Shown piece by piece: positions 1 through 6,648 of a stretch of DNA of 10,093 nt. Each line of letters begins with the position of its first letter. Position 1 is the first letter of the stretch. Below the pieces are notes generated by a model that worked only from the letters and a program-made list of their open reading frames with translations, searched no databases and had not been told where the DNA came from. The DNA is from an uncultured Prevotellaceae bacterium (lineage in GTDB: Bacteria > Bacteroidota > Bacteroidia > Bacteroidales > Bacteroidaceae), in assembly GCA_946644025.1 (NCBI GenBank), contig CAMPCG010000080.1:1-10093 (forward strand). The letters are read 5' to 3'. The translations under genes were made by a program, and so were the position numbers.

Positions 1-1863
1 CCCGACGGACTGGTATTCACCAACCACCACTGCGGCTTCGAGGCCATCCGCAGCCACTCTACCGTTGAGCACGATTACATGCTGAACGGCTTCTATGCCA
101 AGAGCTTTGCCGAGGAGCTGCCCAACAAGAACATGTTCGTCTCGTTCATGGTGGAGCAGAAGGACGTTACCGCCGAGCTGCGGGCCATGGGCATTGAAGA
201 CATGACTCCCGACCGCCGCCACGTCTTTCTCGATTCTATCGAGAACGTCATGTCGAAGCAGGTGAAGGAGAAGGACGCCACGCTGCGACTGGAGCTGAAG
301 GCCTTCTACGAGCGCAACAGCTACTATGCCACGACCTACCGCGACTTCACCGACGTGCGCCTGGTGTTCACCATTCCCAAGTCGATGGGTAAGTTCGGCG
401 GCGAGACCGACAACTGGATGTGGCCCCGCCAGACGTGCGACTTCAGCGTCTTCCGCATCTATGCCGACCCGAAGACGAACGGTCCCGCCGAGTACAGCGA
501 GCAGAACGTGCCCTACCACCCCGAGCACTGGGCCCGCGTCTCTGACGAAGGCTACAAGGAGGGCGACTTCTCGATGACGATGGGCTATCCCGGCTCTACC
601 AGCCGCTATCTGTCGAGCTACGGCATTGAGGAACGCTACGTGCAGAACGACGTGCGCCAGCAGGTGCGCGGCGTGAAGCAGCAGGTGATGAAGCGCCACA
701 TGGATGCCTCTGAGGCCGTGCGCATCAAGTACGACTCGAAGTATGCACAGAGCAGCAACTACTGGAAGAACTCCATCGGCATGAACAAGTGCATCGACAG
801 CATCGGACTGATCCGCCAGAAGGCACAGTTCGAGCAGCAGCTGCAGGACTGGCAGAAGGAGACGGGCTACCTCAGCGGCAAGCTCGACTTCCAGAAGATG
901 CAGGAGCTCTACAAGCAACGCATCAACGTGATGCGGGCCTACATGCTGTGGAACGAGACCTTCCGCCGCACCGACGAACTGAGCACGCGTGCCCTGCGCG
1001 CCCACAACGGTGCACAGCCCGTGGGCAAGGGCAAGCGCCAGCACATCACGTTCAAGGATAACAGCACGACGTGGGACTACGACTGCGACCGCGAGACGCT
1101 GGGCACGCTGCTGAAGAACTACCGCCAGCAGCTGAAGGACCAGAAGTACCTGCCAGCCTTCTACACCGAGGTCATCGACAAGAAGTATGGCGGCGACTGT
1201 CAGGCCTACGCCAACGACCTCTATGCCAAGTCGAAGCTGCTGAAGAAGAAGGCGCGCCTCTACCCGATGAAGAAGTCGTTCATGAAGGACATGGGCGTCA
1301 GCTTCGGCTATGACCTGACGGAAGTGATGATGACGCTGCGCCAGGAGATGGAGGCCATGAGCGACGACATTGACCAGCAGGAGCACTACCTCTGCGACGC
1401 CAAGCTGCGCATGGAGGAGGACCTGCCCCACTACAGCGACGCCAACTTCACCCTGCGCCTGAGCTATGGCCAGGTGAAGGAGTACAATCTGGGCGGACGC
1501 CCCTCAGGCTGGCAGACCAAGGCCCCGAGCATCGTCGCAAAGATGCGCCAGGCCGACACTATCGAGGACTACAAGGCCGAGCCCGAGATGCTCTCGCTGA
1601 TGCAGCAGGCCGGCGACATGCCGCTCTGCTTCCTGACCACCAACGACATTACCGGCGGCAACAGCGGCTCGCCCATGTTCGACAGCAAGAACCGACTCAT
1701 CGGACTCGCCTTCGACGGCAACTGGGACTCGCTCTCCAGCGACATCTTCTTCGACTCGCAGCTGGCGCGCTGCATCGGCGTGGACATTCGCTACGTGCTC
1801 TACATGATGGACCGCTGGGGACATACCGACCGGCTGCTCCAGGAAATCAGAAAAGAGAAGTAG
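1..1863 (+). CDS. S46 family dipeptidyl-peptidase, DPP7-like (5' end outside window)
   Basis: S46 serine peptidases are exported to the periplasm or outer surface and release dipeptides from the N-terminus of oligopeptides. The frame is open from base 1, so the signal peptide and roughly the first 90 residues lie upstream (family proteins are about 700-720 residues; 620 codons are visible). Visible motifs are TNHHCG at codons 7-12, whose second His (bases 28-30) is the expected catalytic His; the Asp of TCDFSVFR (bases 439-441), the likely triad Asp; and GGNSGSP with nucleophile Ser at 1663-1665. Eighteen residues after that Ser is Gly (1717-1719, in AFDGNWD). In P. gingivalis DPP7 this position is Gly and in the acidic-specific DPP11 it is Arg, so I infer DPP7-type preference for hydrophobic P1. 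The ATG at 79 is internal and not the true start. tsaE follows three bases after the stop, suggesting co-transcription. Confidence 0.93.
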   Translation, partial: PDGLVFTNHHCGFEAIRSHSTVEHDYMLNGFYAKSFAEELPNKNMFVSFMVEQKDVTAELRAMGIEDMTPDRRHVFLDSIENVMSKQVKEKDATLRLELKAFYERNSYYATTYRDFTDVRLVFTIPKSMGKFGGETDNWMWPRQTCDFSVFRIYADPKTNGPAEYSEQNVPYHPEHWARVSDEGYKEGDFSMTMGYPGSTSRYLSSYGIEERYVQNDVRQQVRGVKQQVMKRHMDASEAVRIKYDSKYAQSSNYWKNSIGMNKCIDSIGLIRQKAQFEQQLQDWQKETGYLSGKLDFQKMQELYKQRINVMRAYMLWNETFRRTDELSTRALRAHNGAQPVGKGKRQHITFKDNSTTWDYDCDRETLGTLLKNYRQQLKDQKYLPAFYTEVIDKKYGGDCQAYANDLYAKSKLLKKKARLYPMKKSFMKDMGVSFGYDLTEVMMTLRQEMEAMSDDIDQQEHYLCDAKLRMEEDLPHYSDANFTLRLSYGQVKEYNLGGRPSGWQTKAPSIVAKMRQADTIEDYKAEPEMLSLMQQAGDMPLCFLTTNDITGGNSGSPMFDSKNRLIGLAFDGNWDSLSSDIFFDSQLARCIGVDIRYVLYMMDRWGHTDRLLQEIRKEK

Positions 1864-1866
1864 GCC

Positions 1867-2343
1867 ATGGAGATAACGATTCAGAGTCTTGACCGCATCG
1901 GCGAGGCTGCGCGCGAGTTCGTCGACAGCATCGGCCAGCACCGCGTCTTCGCCTTCTATGGGTCTATGGGGGCCGGAAAGACGACCTTCATCAAGGCTGT
2001 CTGCGAGGCGCTCGGCGTAGGGGAGCAAGTCACCTCGCCCACCTTCGCCATCGTCAATGAGTATTCCATTGACCATTCGCCACTGACCATTGACCATCCT
2101 GAACCCCAGGCAATGGTCAATGGTCAGTCTTCAATGGTCAATGGCCAGAAGGTCTACCACTTCGACTTCTACCGCATCAAGCGGCTGGAGGAGGCCTACG
2201 ACATGGGCTGCGAGGAGTATTTCTACAGCGGCAGCCTCTGCTTCATCGAGTGGCCCGAGCTGATTGAGGAACTCCTGCCCGAAGATGCCGTCCGCGTGAC
2301 CATCACCCAGCAGCCCGACGGACAGCGCCTACTCACTATGTAA
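1867..2343 (+). CDS. tsaE: TsaE, ATPase subunit of tRNA t6A37 synthesis, with in-frame palindrome insert
   Basis: TsaE is the cytoplasmic P-loop ATPase that works with TsaB and TsaD to place threonylcarbamoyl on A37 of ANN-decoding tRNAs. The Walker A loop is GSMGAGKTT (residues 32-40), followed by SPTFAIVNEY (57-66), HFDFYR (98-103) and the family EWPE motif (128-131). Between NEY and VYHFDFYR the family usually has only a few residues. Here about 25 extra residues (roughly 67-94) are encoded by a 79-nt inverted repeat (see repeat entry), giving 158 residues against about 135-145 for the usual protein. The insert keeps the frame and lies in a loop between conserved strands, so the protein is probably functional. 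The ATG at 1867, three bases after the S46 stop, gives the expected N-terminus. The product is well supported; activity with the insert is inferred. Confidence 0.93.
   Translation: MEITIQSLDRIGEAAREFVDSIGQHRVFAFYGSMGAGKTTFIKAVCEALGVGEQVTSPTFAIVNEYSIDHSPLTIDHPEPQAMVNGQSSMVNGQKVYHFDFYRIKRLEEAYDMGCEEYFYSGSLCFIEWPELIEELLPEDAVRVTITQQPDGQRLLTM
2066..2144. repeat. 79-nt palindromic element inside tsaE
   Basis: Arms 2066-2097 and 2113-2144 are 32 nt each and pair at 28 positions: 12 bp, a 4-nt internal mismatch (2078-2081 against 2129-2132), then 16 bp. The 15-nt centre adds a small CCTG/CAGG stem. The arms are built from the heptamer ATTGACC and its complement GGTCAAT, repeated. From memory, heptamer repeats of this kind are common between genes in Prevotella and Bacteroides. 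Here the element is translated as part of TsaE (IDHSPLTIDH ... MVNGQSSMVNGQ). Confidence 0.9.
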
Positions 2344-2455
2344 AACCTCCACCCACCCCTCCACCCACCCCTCACCCACAACACCCACCACCCCCACTAA
2401 ACCCCACCAAACCCACTAACCCCACCCTCCCCACTAAAAACCCTCATAATACTAT
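2341..2455. other. 115-base G-free, C-rich tract between tsaE and the secreted enzyme gene
   Basis: There is no G on the + strand from the tsaE stop codon to the next ATG: 64 C, 38 A, 13 T. A 12-mer CTCCACCCACCC occurs twice in tandem (2347-2358, 2359-2370) and decays into a third copy. The transcript would be unstructured and C-rich, like a Rho-utilisation (rut) region. The minus strand carries G-quadruplex-type runs at 2352-2377 and 2412-2432 (loops of 1-5 nt). Without G the tract cannot contain the TTTG or TAnnTTTG promoter boxes on the + strand. Function is inferred. Confidence 0.75.
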
Positions 2456-5400
2456 GCACCGACTTCCTCTTCTTCTTTCTTTTTTAGCGCCAGCCGCCCT
2501 TTCGGCTGCCGACGACATGACCGACGTTACGGCCCAGTACATCACCAATGCTTCCTTTGAGGCCGATAACGTTTCGACGCTCAGCCCTGTCAACAACTCG
2601 GCCGACGGCCTCCGGGGCTACACGGTCGCCGCGCCCCAGGGCTGGAGCGTGCAGAATGGTGCCAATGCCGTGAGCCTCATCGTCAACGCGCAGTGCTTCA
2701 CCGACAATAATTTCGGCAAGGTGACCACCCTGGCCGACGGCAGCCAGGCTTACTACCTGCGCCTGGGCTGGACCACCGGCACCACCACCCTGAGCCAGAC
2801 ACTGAAGAATCTGCCCAAGGGGCGCTACCAGCTCGCTGCCGATTTGCGCTCTGCTTACGCCAACCAGGCCAGCTCGACGCTGGAGATGAAGGCGGGCAGT
2901 GCCGCTTCGACCGTGCCTTTCGCGGTAGGCTCCACGGGTTGCTTCACTTCGATGGAATGGGGGAAAACAGAACTTGTCTTCTCTCAGGCTGCCGATGGCG
3001 ATGCTACCGTCTCCTTCAGCGTGAACTGGCTCTCAGGCGGCTCGTGCGTGATGATTGACAATGTGCGCCTCTATCGGCTCAGCGACGACTATGTAGTCCC
3101 CGAGCAGCCTACGGAGACCGACGTGGAGAGTCCTACCGAGGGTGCGGTTTCTGGCGATTTCATCGACGAGAAGACCATGAAGGGCGACCTGCTGCAGATG
3201 CTCGCCAACTTCGCCACCTACATGAAGAACGACTTCCAGCTGTGCGTGGCGCCCAACAGTGTGAACGAGGACTGCGGTTGCTTCCGTGGCGAGAACACCA
3301 TGGGCAACGACGAGCGCGGTGTGCGCCCCAATGCCGACCTCTCAATGATTTGCGCCTTCCTCGTGAAATATGGCAAGGGCAAGGTGACGCTCCCCGCCGG
3401 CGTGACCTGGGACGAGCTGGAGACCATCGCCATGAAGAGCCTCATCTTCGCCTACAGCACCCACAAGGCCAACAAGCTGAAGGTGACAGCCGGAAACAAA
3501 TACTGGGGCAGCACCTCGACCAGCGACTACGTCTGGGAGAGTTCGCTGTGGGCCATGTCGGTGGCCTATTCCGCCTTCTTCCAGTGGGAGAAGCTCAGCG
3601 AGCAGCAGCGCGGATATATCTACAACCTGCTGAAGGCTGAGTGCAACTACGAGCTGTATCGCTCGATTCCAACGGGCTATAACGGCGACACCAAGGCCGA
3701 GGAAAACGGCTGGGAGGCCGATGTGCTTGCCGTCACGCTGGGACTCTTCCCCAACGACGAGCTGGCTCCGCGATGGTTCCAGCGGCTGCGGGAGTTTGCC
3801 ATCAACAGCTACTCGCACAAGGACGACGCCACGGACAACACCGTCGTCGACCCCGACTACGACCAGAAGACCGTGAAGGACCTCTATAAGGGCAGGAACC
3901 TCTACGACGACTACACCCTGCAGAACCATAATTACTTCCACACCAGCTATCAGAACGTCGTCATCCAGGAGCTTGGCGAGGCCGCCCTGGCCCTGAAGCT
4001 CTTCCAAAAGGAACTCTATGGCGAGGAGCGCTGGAAGACCAACGCGCTGATGCACAACTGTCAGGAGGTGATGGACAACGTGCTCTACGACCTGGCTCTG
4101 GCCGACGGCGAGCTGGCCATGCCCAACGGCAACGACTGGAGCCTCTTCCTCTACGACCAGATTACGAGCTACTCCACCAATGCCTGCTTCCTGCGCGACC
4201 CGCACGCCCTGATGCTGGAGAACCTGGCCTACAAGCAGATCAAGGCCCGCCAGACCACCACCACCGACGGCTCGTGGCTGTTGCGCCCCGATGTGGGTGC
4301 CCGCCGCATGGGCGTGGAGGCCCACCGCGTGATGATGACGTGGCTCATGCACGAGATGCTCTCCACCGCCGACCTCGCCCCCACCGCCTGGTCCGACTTC
4401 CTGACCGACTACTCGCGTGCAAAGGTCTACTCCTCGCAAAACATCGTCCGTGCCGCCAACGACCAGCGCTTCAGCTGCTTCTCGTGGAGCCAGGGACTGA
4501 AGAGCTACACCGGCTACATCGCCGCCAACAGTGTGGACAAGAACAAAATCGTGGTGCCCTTCCGCGCCAACAACACCGGCAATTTCCTGGGCTGGTATGA
4601 CGTGCAGGGCAAGCAGGCCAATGCCACGCCGGTGCTCAGCGGCAAGTACCAGCTGGACGGCGAGGCCTGGGTGATGAACGGCGAGCTGCAGACCAACGAC
4701 GCCACGCTCAACAACCGGTTCGCCATCTACTCCACGCCCGGCAACCCCGTCATCTATATAGATTATGTACGTGCAAACAGCCCCTGCACCATCAACGCCG
4801 AGAAGGGTGGACTGATGGCCATCAGCGTGGACGAGCTGACCAAGACGAAGCGTACGCTCTACTACCCCGACTATTCCGAGGACTTCGACTGCTACTGCTA
4901 CACGCACCGTCAGCTCGACGGCACCGCCTTCTCCACCCTGCCCGGCCCGTGGGTCAATGTGGACAACGCCTTCAGCATCGTCAATGCCGGCGACAAGAGC
5001 TTTGCTTTTGGCGAGAAGGCCAACAACAACTCCATCATGACTGCCCGCCTCTATGGTCTGTATAGCAACAAGAGCCGTTCGGTGGCCGCGGGCGACGTCG
5101 TAGACCGCCGCGCAGTAGCCTACTACAGCAACATGACCGCCGAGCAGACGAACAATTTCTTCAACGAGGTGGCGCAGCTCACCTATACCCTGCCCAAGGG
5201 CTGGAACGGCGTCATCGTGCCCGATGGAACCGGTGCGAATGGCCCTGAGTGTACCTACTACATGCTGTTGAGCAACTTTGCCGGCGAGAGCAACGAGTGT
5301 ACCGTTGAGAACTTCTACAACAAGCTGGGCAAGCCCGTCTTCGCTACGAAAACCACCATCAGCCAGCGAGGCTCTACGGCCTCCTTCACCGTCGCCGAGA

Positions 5401-5813
5401 ACAGCTCGGTGGTCAACACCCTGCACTTCTTCATCAGCGGCAGCGACGTGGAGGCCATCCAGGCAGAGGGCGACCCTACCACCATCTATCTGCTCAATCT
5501 GGTGAAGGGCAACAACAAGCTCAACGTCACCGCCTATACCGCCTTCGGCCAGACGCTGTCGAAGGATATAACCCTGAGCACGAGCGTGCTGAAGGTGAGC
5601 ATCGTCGGCGACGAGCTAGTGGTCGAGGAGACCGACACGTTTCCCGGCCATGACACCACAGCCATAGGCGCTATTAATGGCCCGTCGCAAAAGACGGCAG
5701 CCTACGACCTGGGAGGTCGTAGGCTGCCGGATGGCGACGTACTGCCCGGTTCGCCCGTGAAGTCGGCGAACCACCAATTGTATATTCAAAACGGGCGGAA
5801 GGTCTTACAGTAA
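2454..5813 (+). CDS. Large secreted polysaccharide-acting protein, probable lyase-like alpha/alpha-toroid fold
   Basis: This 1119-residue protein has a signal peptide (residues 1-18, cleavage near ALSA-ADD). Residues about 28-208 look like a carbohydrate-binding jelly roll: ITNASFEADN at the start, IDNVRLY at the end. Residues about 235-655 are helix-rich with many Trp, Tyr and His, as in the alpha/alpha toroids of polysaccharide lyases (PL8, heparinase II/III-like); NHNYFHTSY (491-499), GARRMG (615-620) and H624 are candidate active-site residues. Residues about 660-1050 are beta-rich, as in the C-terminal sandwiches of such lyases. The tail YDLGGRR (1084-1090) ... LYIQNGRKVL (1109-1118) is a C-terminal motif common in secreted Prevotella proteins. 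The usual PL8 His-x8-Tyr spacing is not clearly present, so I assign no family or substrate. No SusC/SusD pair adjoins it within the window. Secretion is well supported; the enzymatic role is inferred from fold impression. Confidence 0.6.
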   Translation: MHRLPLLLSFLAPAALSAADDMTDVTAQYITNASFEADNVSTLSPVNNSADGLRGYTVAAPQGWSVQNGANAVSLIVNAQCFTDNNFGKVTTLADGSQAYYLRLGWTTGTTTLSQTLKNLPKGRYQLAADLRSAYANQASSTLEMKAGSAASTVPFAVGSTGCFTSMEWGKTELVFSQAADGDATVSFSVNWLSGGSCVMIDNVRLYRLSDDYVVPEQPTETDVESPTEGAVSGDFIDEKTMKGDLLQMLANFATYMKNDFQLCVAPNSVNEDCGCFRGENTMGNDERGVRPNADLSMICAFLVKYGKGKVTLPAGVTWDELETIAMKSLIFAYSTHKANKLKVTAGNKYWGSTSTSDYVWESSLWAMSVAYSAFFQWEKLSEQQRGYIYNLLKAECNYELYRSIPTGYNGDTKAEENGWEADVLAVTLGLFPNDELAPRWFQRLREFAINSYSHKDDATDNTVVDPDYDQKTVKDLYKGRNLYDDYTLQNHNYFHTSYQNVVIQELGEAALALKLFQKELYGEERWKTNALMHNCQEVMDNVLYDLALADGELAMPNGNDWSLFLYDQITSYSTNACFLRDPHALMLENLAYKQIKARQTTTTDGSWLLRPDVGARRMGVEAHRVMMTWLMHEMLSTADLAPTAWSDFLTDYSRAKVYSSQNIVRAANDQRFSCFSWSQGLKSYTGYIAANSVDKNKIVVPFRANNTGNFLGWYDVQGKQANATPVLSGKYQLDGEAWVMNGELQTNDATLNNRFAIYSTPGNPVIYIDYVRANSPCTINAEKGGLMAISVDELTKTKRTLYYPDYSEDFDCYCYTHRQLDGTAFSTLPGPWVNVDNAFSIVNAGDKSFAFGEKANNNSIMTARLYGLYSNKSRSVAAGDVVDRRAVAYYSNMTAEQTNNFFNEVAQLTYTLPKGWNGVIVPDGTGANGPECTYYMLLSNFAGESNECTVENFYNKLGKPVFATKTTISQRGSTASFTVAENSSVVNTLHFFISGSDVEAIQAEGDPTTIYLLNLVKGNNKLNVTAYTAFGQTLSKDITLSTSVLKVSIVGDELVVEETDTFPGHDTTAIGAINGPSQKTAAYDLGGRRLPDGDVLPGSPVKSANHQLYIQNGRKVLQ
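5686..5729 (-). terminator. Intrinsic terminator of the START-like gene, inside the neighbouring coding sequence
   Basis: A perfect 16-bp inverted repeat (5695-5710 and 5714-5729, arm CGGCAGCCTACGACCT) has a 3-base loop. Read on the minus strand, the stem is followed immediately by TCTTTTGCG, a short U-rich tail. It lies about 92 bases past the START-like stop, within the last 40 codons of the convergent secreted-protein gene. On the + strand no T-run follows it. Confidence 0.6.
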
Positions 5814-5820
5814 AGTGGGC

Positions 5821-6219
5821 TCAGAAGCCGCTGGACTGGTGCAGCCGGTCCAGGTTGCCGTCCCACAGTTCGTGCAGGTCGTCCAGGTCCTCGGCCAGGG
5901 CATAGTCCACCACGCAGAGGCACATCTCCTCCGTCAGCTCGCTCTGGCCCAGGCGCATCTCCCAGAAGGCATCGGGCTCCTCCTCGTCAACCCATTGAAA
6001 ACGTATGAGGCTGTTCTTGCGCCGCTCCACGATGCGCGCCTTCAGGGTGTGGTGCTCGCCCCAGGGACTGCCCCACGTAAGGCTCATGATGCCGTCTTCC
6101 TCAGTCACACGGTCGGCAAGCCAGCGCTCCAGACCATGGTCCGTGCTCAGCAATTGCCACAACAAGTCGGGCTTACGGGCTGACAACGGATATTCCAGTT
6201 CAAGTTTCCTCTTTCGCAT
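5821..6219 (-). CDS. START-like (SRPBCC superfamily) domain protein
   Basis: This 132-residue cytoplasmic protein has no signal peptide or membrane segment. LELEYPLSARKPDLLWQLLS at 6-25, LERWLADRV (30-38) and LTWGSPWGE (47-55) match the pattern of the short START-like/AHSA1-related family widespread in Bacteroidetes, which forms a helix-grip fold with a hydrophobic cavity; ligand and role are unknown. Length is normal for that family. The ATG (6217-6219) lies about 48 bases downstream of the predicted transcription start of a consensus promoter, which supports this start. The gene converges on the secreted-protein gene with a 7-bp gap and probably terminates at the hairpin at 5695-5729, giving overlapping antisense 3' ends. 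It diverges from tRNA-Met. Confidence 0.82.
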   Translation of the reverse strand: MRKRKLELEYPLSARKPDLLWQLLSTDHGLERWLADRVTEEDGIMSLTWGSPWGEHHTLKARIVERRKNSLIRFQWVDEEEPDAFWEMRLGQSELTEEMCLCVVDYALAEDLDDLHELWDGNLDRLHQSSGF

Positions 6220-6250
6220 CTATTTCATCGGTTTTAGGTTTTTAAGGCCT

Positions 6251-6269
6251 CGTGGAACTCACTTCCACG
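6251..6269 (-). other. Stem-loop at the predicted 5' end of the START-like mRNA
   Basis: CGTGGAA (6251-6257) pairs with TTCCACG (6263-6269) over a 5-base loop. The -7 box ends at 6273, so transcription should begin near 6265-6268. The stem would then sit at the very 5' end of the mRNA, where it may protect it from degradation (inference). Confidence 0.45.
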
Positions 6270-6272
6270 GGG

Positions 6273-6303
6273 CAAAATTACACTTTTTTCCCGAAACGGC
6301 AAA
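6273..6303 (-). promoter_or_regulatory. Consensus Bacteroidetes promoter for the START-like gene
   Basis: On the minus strand, TTTG (6303-6300), exactly 19 bases, then TAATTTTG (6280-6273). This is a full match to the sigma-ABfr consensus TTTG-N19-TAnnTTTG, located about 54 bases upstream of the ATG. Confidence 0.85.
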
Positions 6304-6328
6304 AAAATGTGCGAAATTTTTTTGCCGT
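6296..6328. repeat. 13-bp perfect dyad holding both -33 boxes of the divergent promoters
   Basis: ACGGCAAAAAAAT (6296-6308) and its exact complement ATTTTTTTGCCGT (6316-6328) flank a 7-base spacer. The dyad centre, 6312, is also the exact centre of the two promoters: -33 boxes at 6300-6303 and 6321-6324, -7 boxes at 6273-6280 and 6344-6351. Confidence 0.85.
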
Positions 6329-6351
6329 CTTGAAAAAACTTCGTACCTTTG
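6321..6351 (+). promoter_or_regulatory. Consensus Bacteroidetes promoter for tRNA-Met
   Basis: TTTG (6321-6324), exactly 19 bases, then TACCTTTG (6344-6351). The match is full, and the mature tRNA starts 57 bases after the -7 box. The leader contains a small hairpin (6362-6378, CAGACA/TGTCTG) that would be removed by 5' processing. Confidence 0.88.
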
Positions 6352-6407
6352 CACCCGCTTTCAGACAGTTAGTGTCTGCCAGCCCCTTTTTTCCGGAAGG
6401 AGATGAT

Positions 6408-6481
6408 GGCGGGATAGCTCAGCTGGTTAGAGCGCATGATTCATAATCATGAGGTCGCCGGTTCAATCCCGGCTCCCGCTA
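6408..6481 (+). tRNA. tRNA-Met (anticodon CAT)
   Basis: A full cloverleaf can be drawn: acceptor GGCGGGA/TCCCGCT, D-stem GCTC/GAGC, anticodon stem CATGA/TCATG with loop TTCATAA (anticodon 6442-6444), T-stem GCCGG/CCGGC with loop TTCAATC, discriminator A at 6481. CCA is not encoded, and the first acceptor pair is G-U. The perfect A/T-containing anticodon stem, without the three G-C pairs of initiators, indicates an elongator. A CAT anticodon is also used by tRNA-Ile2 (lysidine-modified), which I cannot fully exclude; elongator Met is favoured by overall resemblance. Confidence 0.93.
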
Positions 6482-6485
6482 CAGC

Positions 6486-6530
6486 GAAAGTCGGCAAGTT
6501 ACAGTGAAAAGTAGCTTGCCGACTTTCTCT
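6486..6530 (+). terminator. Terminator of tRNA-Met
   Basis: A perfect 13-bp stem GAAAGTCGGCAAG (6486-6498) pairs with CTTGCCGACTTTC (6515-6527) over a 16-base loop, four bases after the tRNA 3' end. A pyrimidine-rich TCTTT tail follows. The tail is weak but position and stem are convincing. Confidence 0.72.
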
Positions 6531-6549
6531 TTGTGCCCTCTGCCGGGCT

Positions 6550-6590
6550 GAAAAAGACTCTGGAGAACGCTTCGTAGCGGTCTCCAGAGT
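6550..6590 (-). terminator. Intrinsic terminator of the M61 peptidase gene
   Basis: A 10-bp stem ACTCTGGAGA/TCTCCAGAGT (6557-6566 and 6581-6590), extended by CGCT/AGCG across one mismatch, is followed on the minus strand by C and TTTTT (6555-6551). It lies about 58 bases after the M61 stop codon and faces the tRNA terminator. Confidence 0.8.
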
Positions 6591-6648
6591 TGAGCGGGGT
6601 GAGCGGCTGACGTCCTTGTCCTGTTGAGGGGCGGGGAGCGCCCAGTGG

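Noticed and set aside
1504..2097. A 197-codon minus-strand open frame across the S46-tsaE junction
   Set aside because: It overlaps two well-supported genes. Its start falls within the palindromic element and its sequence has no recognisable motif.
3342..5426. A 694-codon open frame antisense to the secreted-protein gene
   Set aside because: The composition (Val, Gly, Ala, His-rich, no domain) is what the reverse complement of GC-biased codons gives. The + strand protein has a signal peptide and coherent architecture.
5695..5729. The hairpin as a + strand terminator of the secreted-protein gene
   Set aside because: It precedes the stop codon by more than 80 bases and no T-run follows on the + strand.
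5815..6183. A 122-codon + strand open frame opposite the START-like gene
   Set aside because: It lies wholly within a supported minus-strand gene that has its own consensus promoter and terminator.
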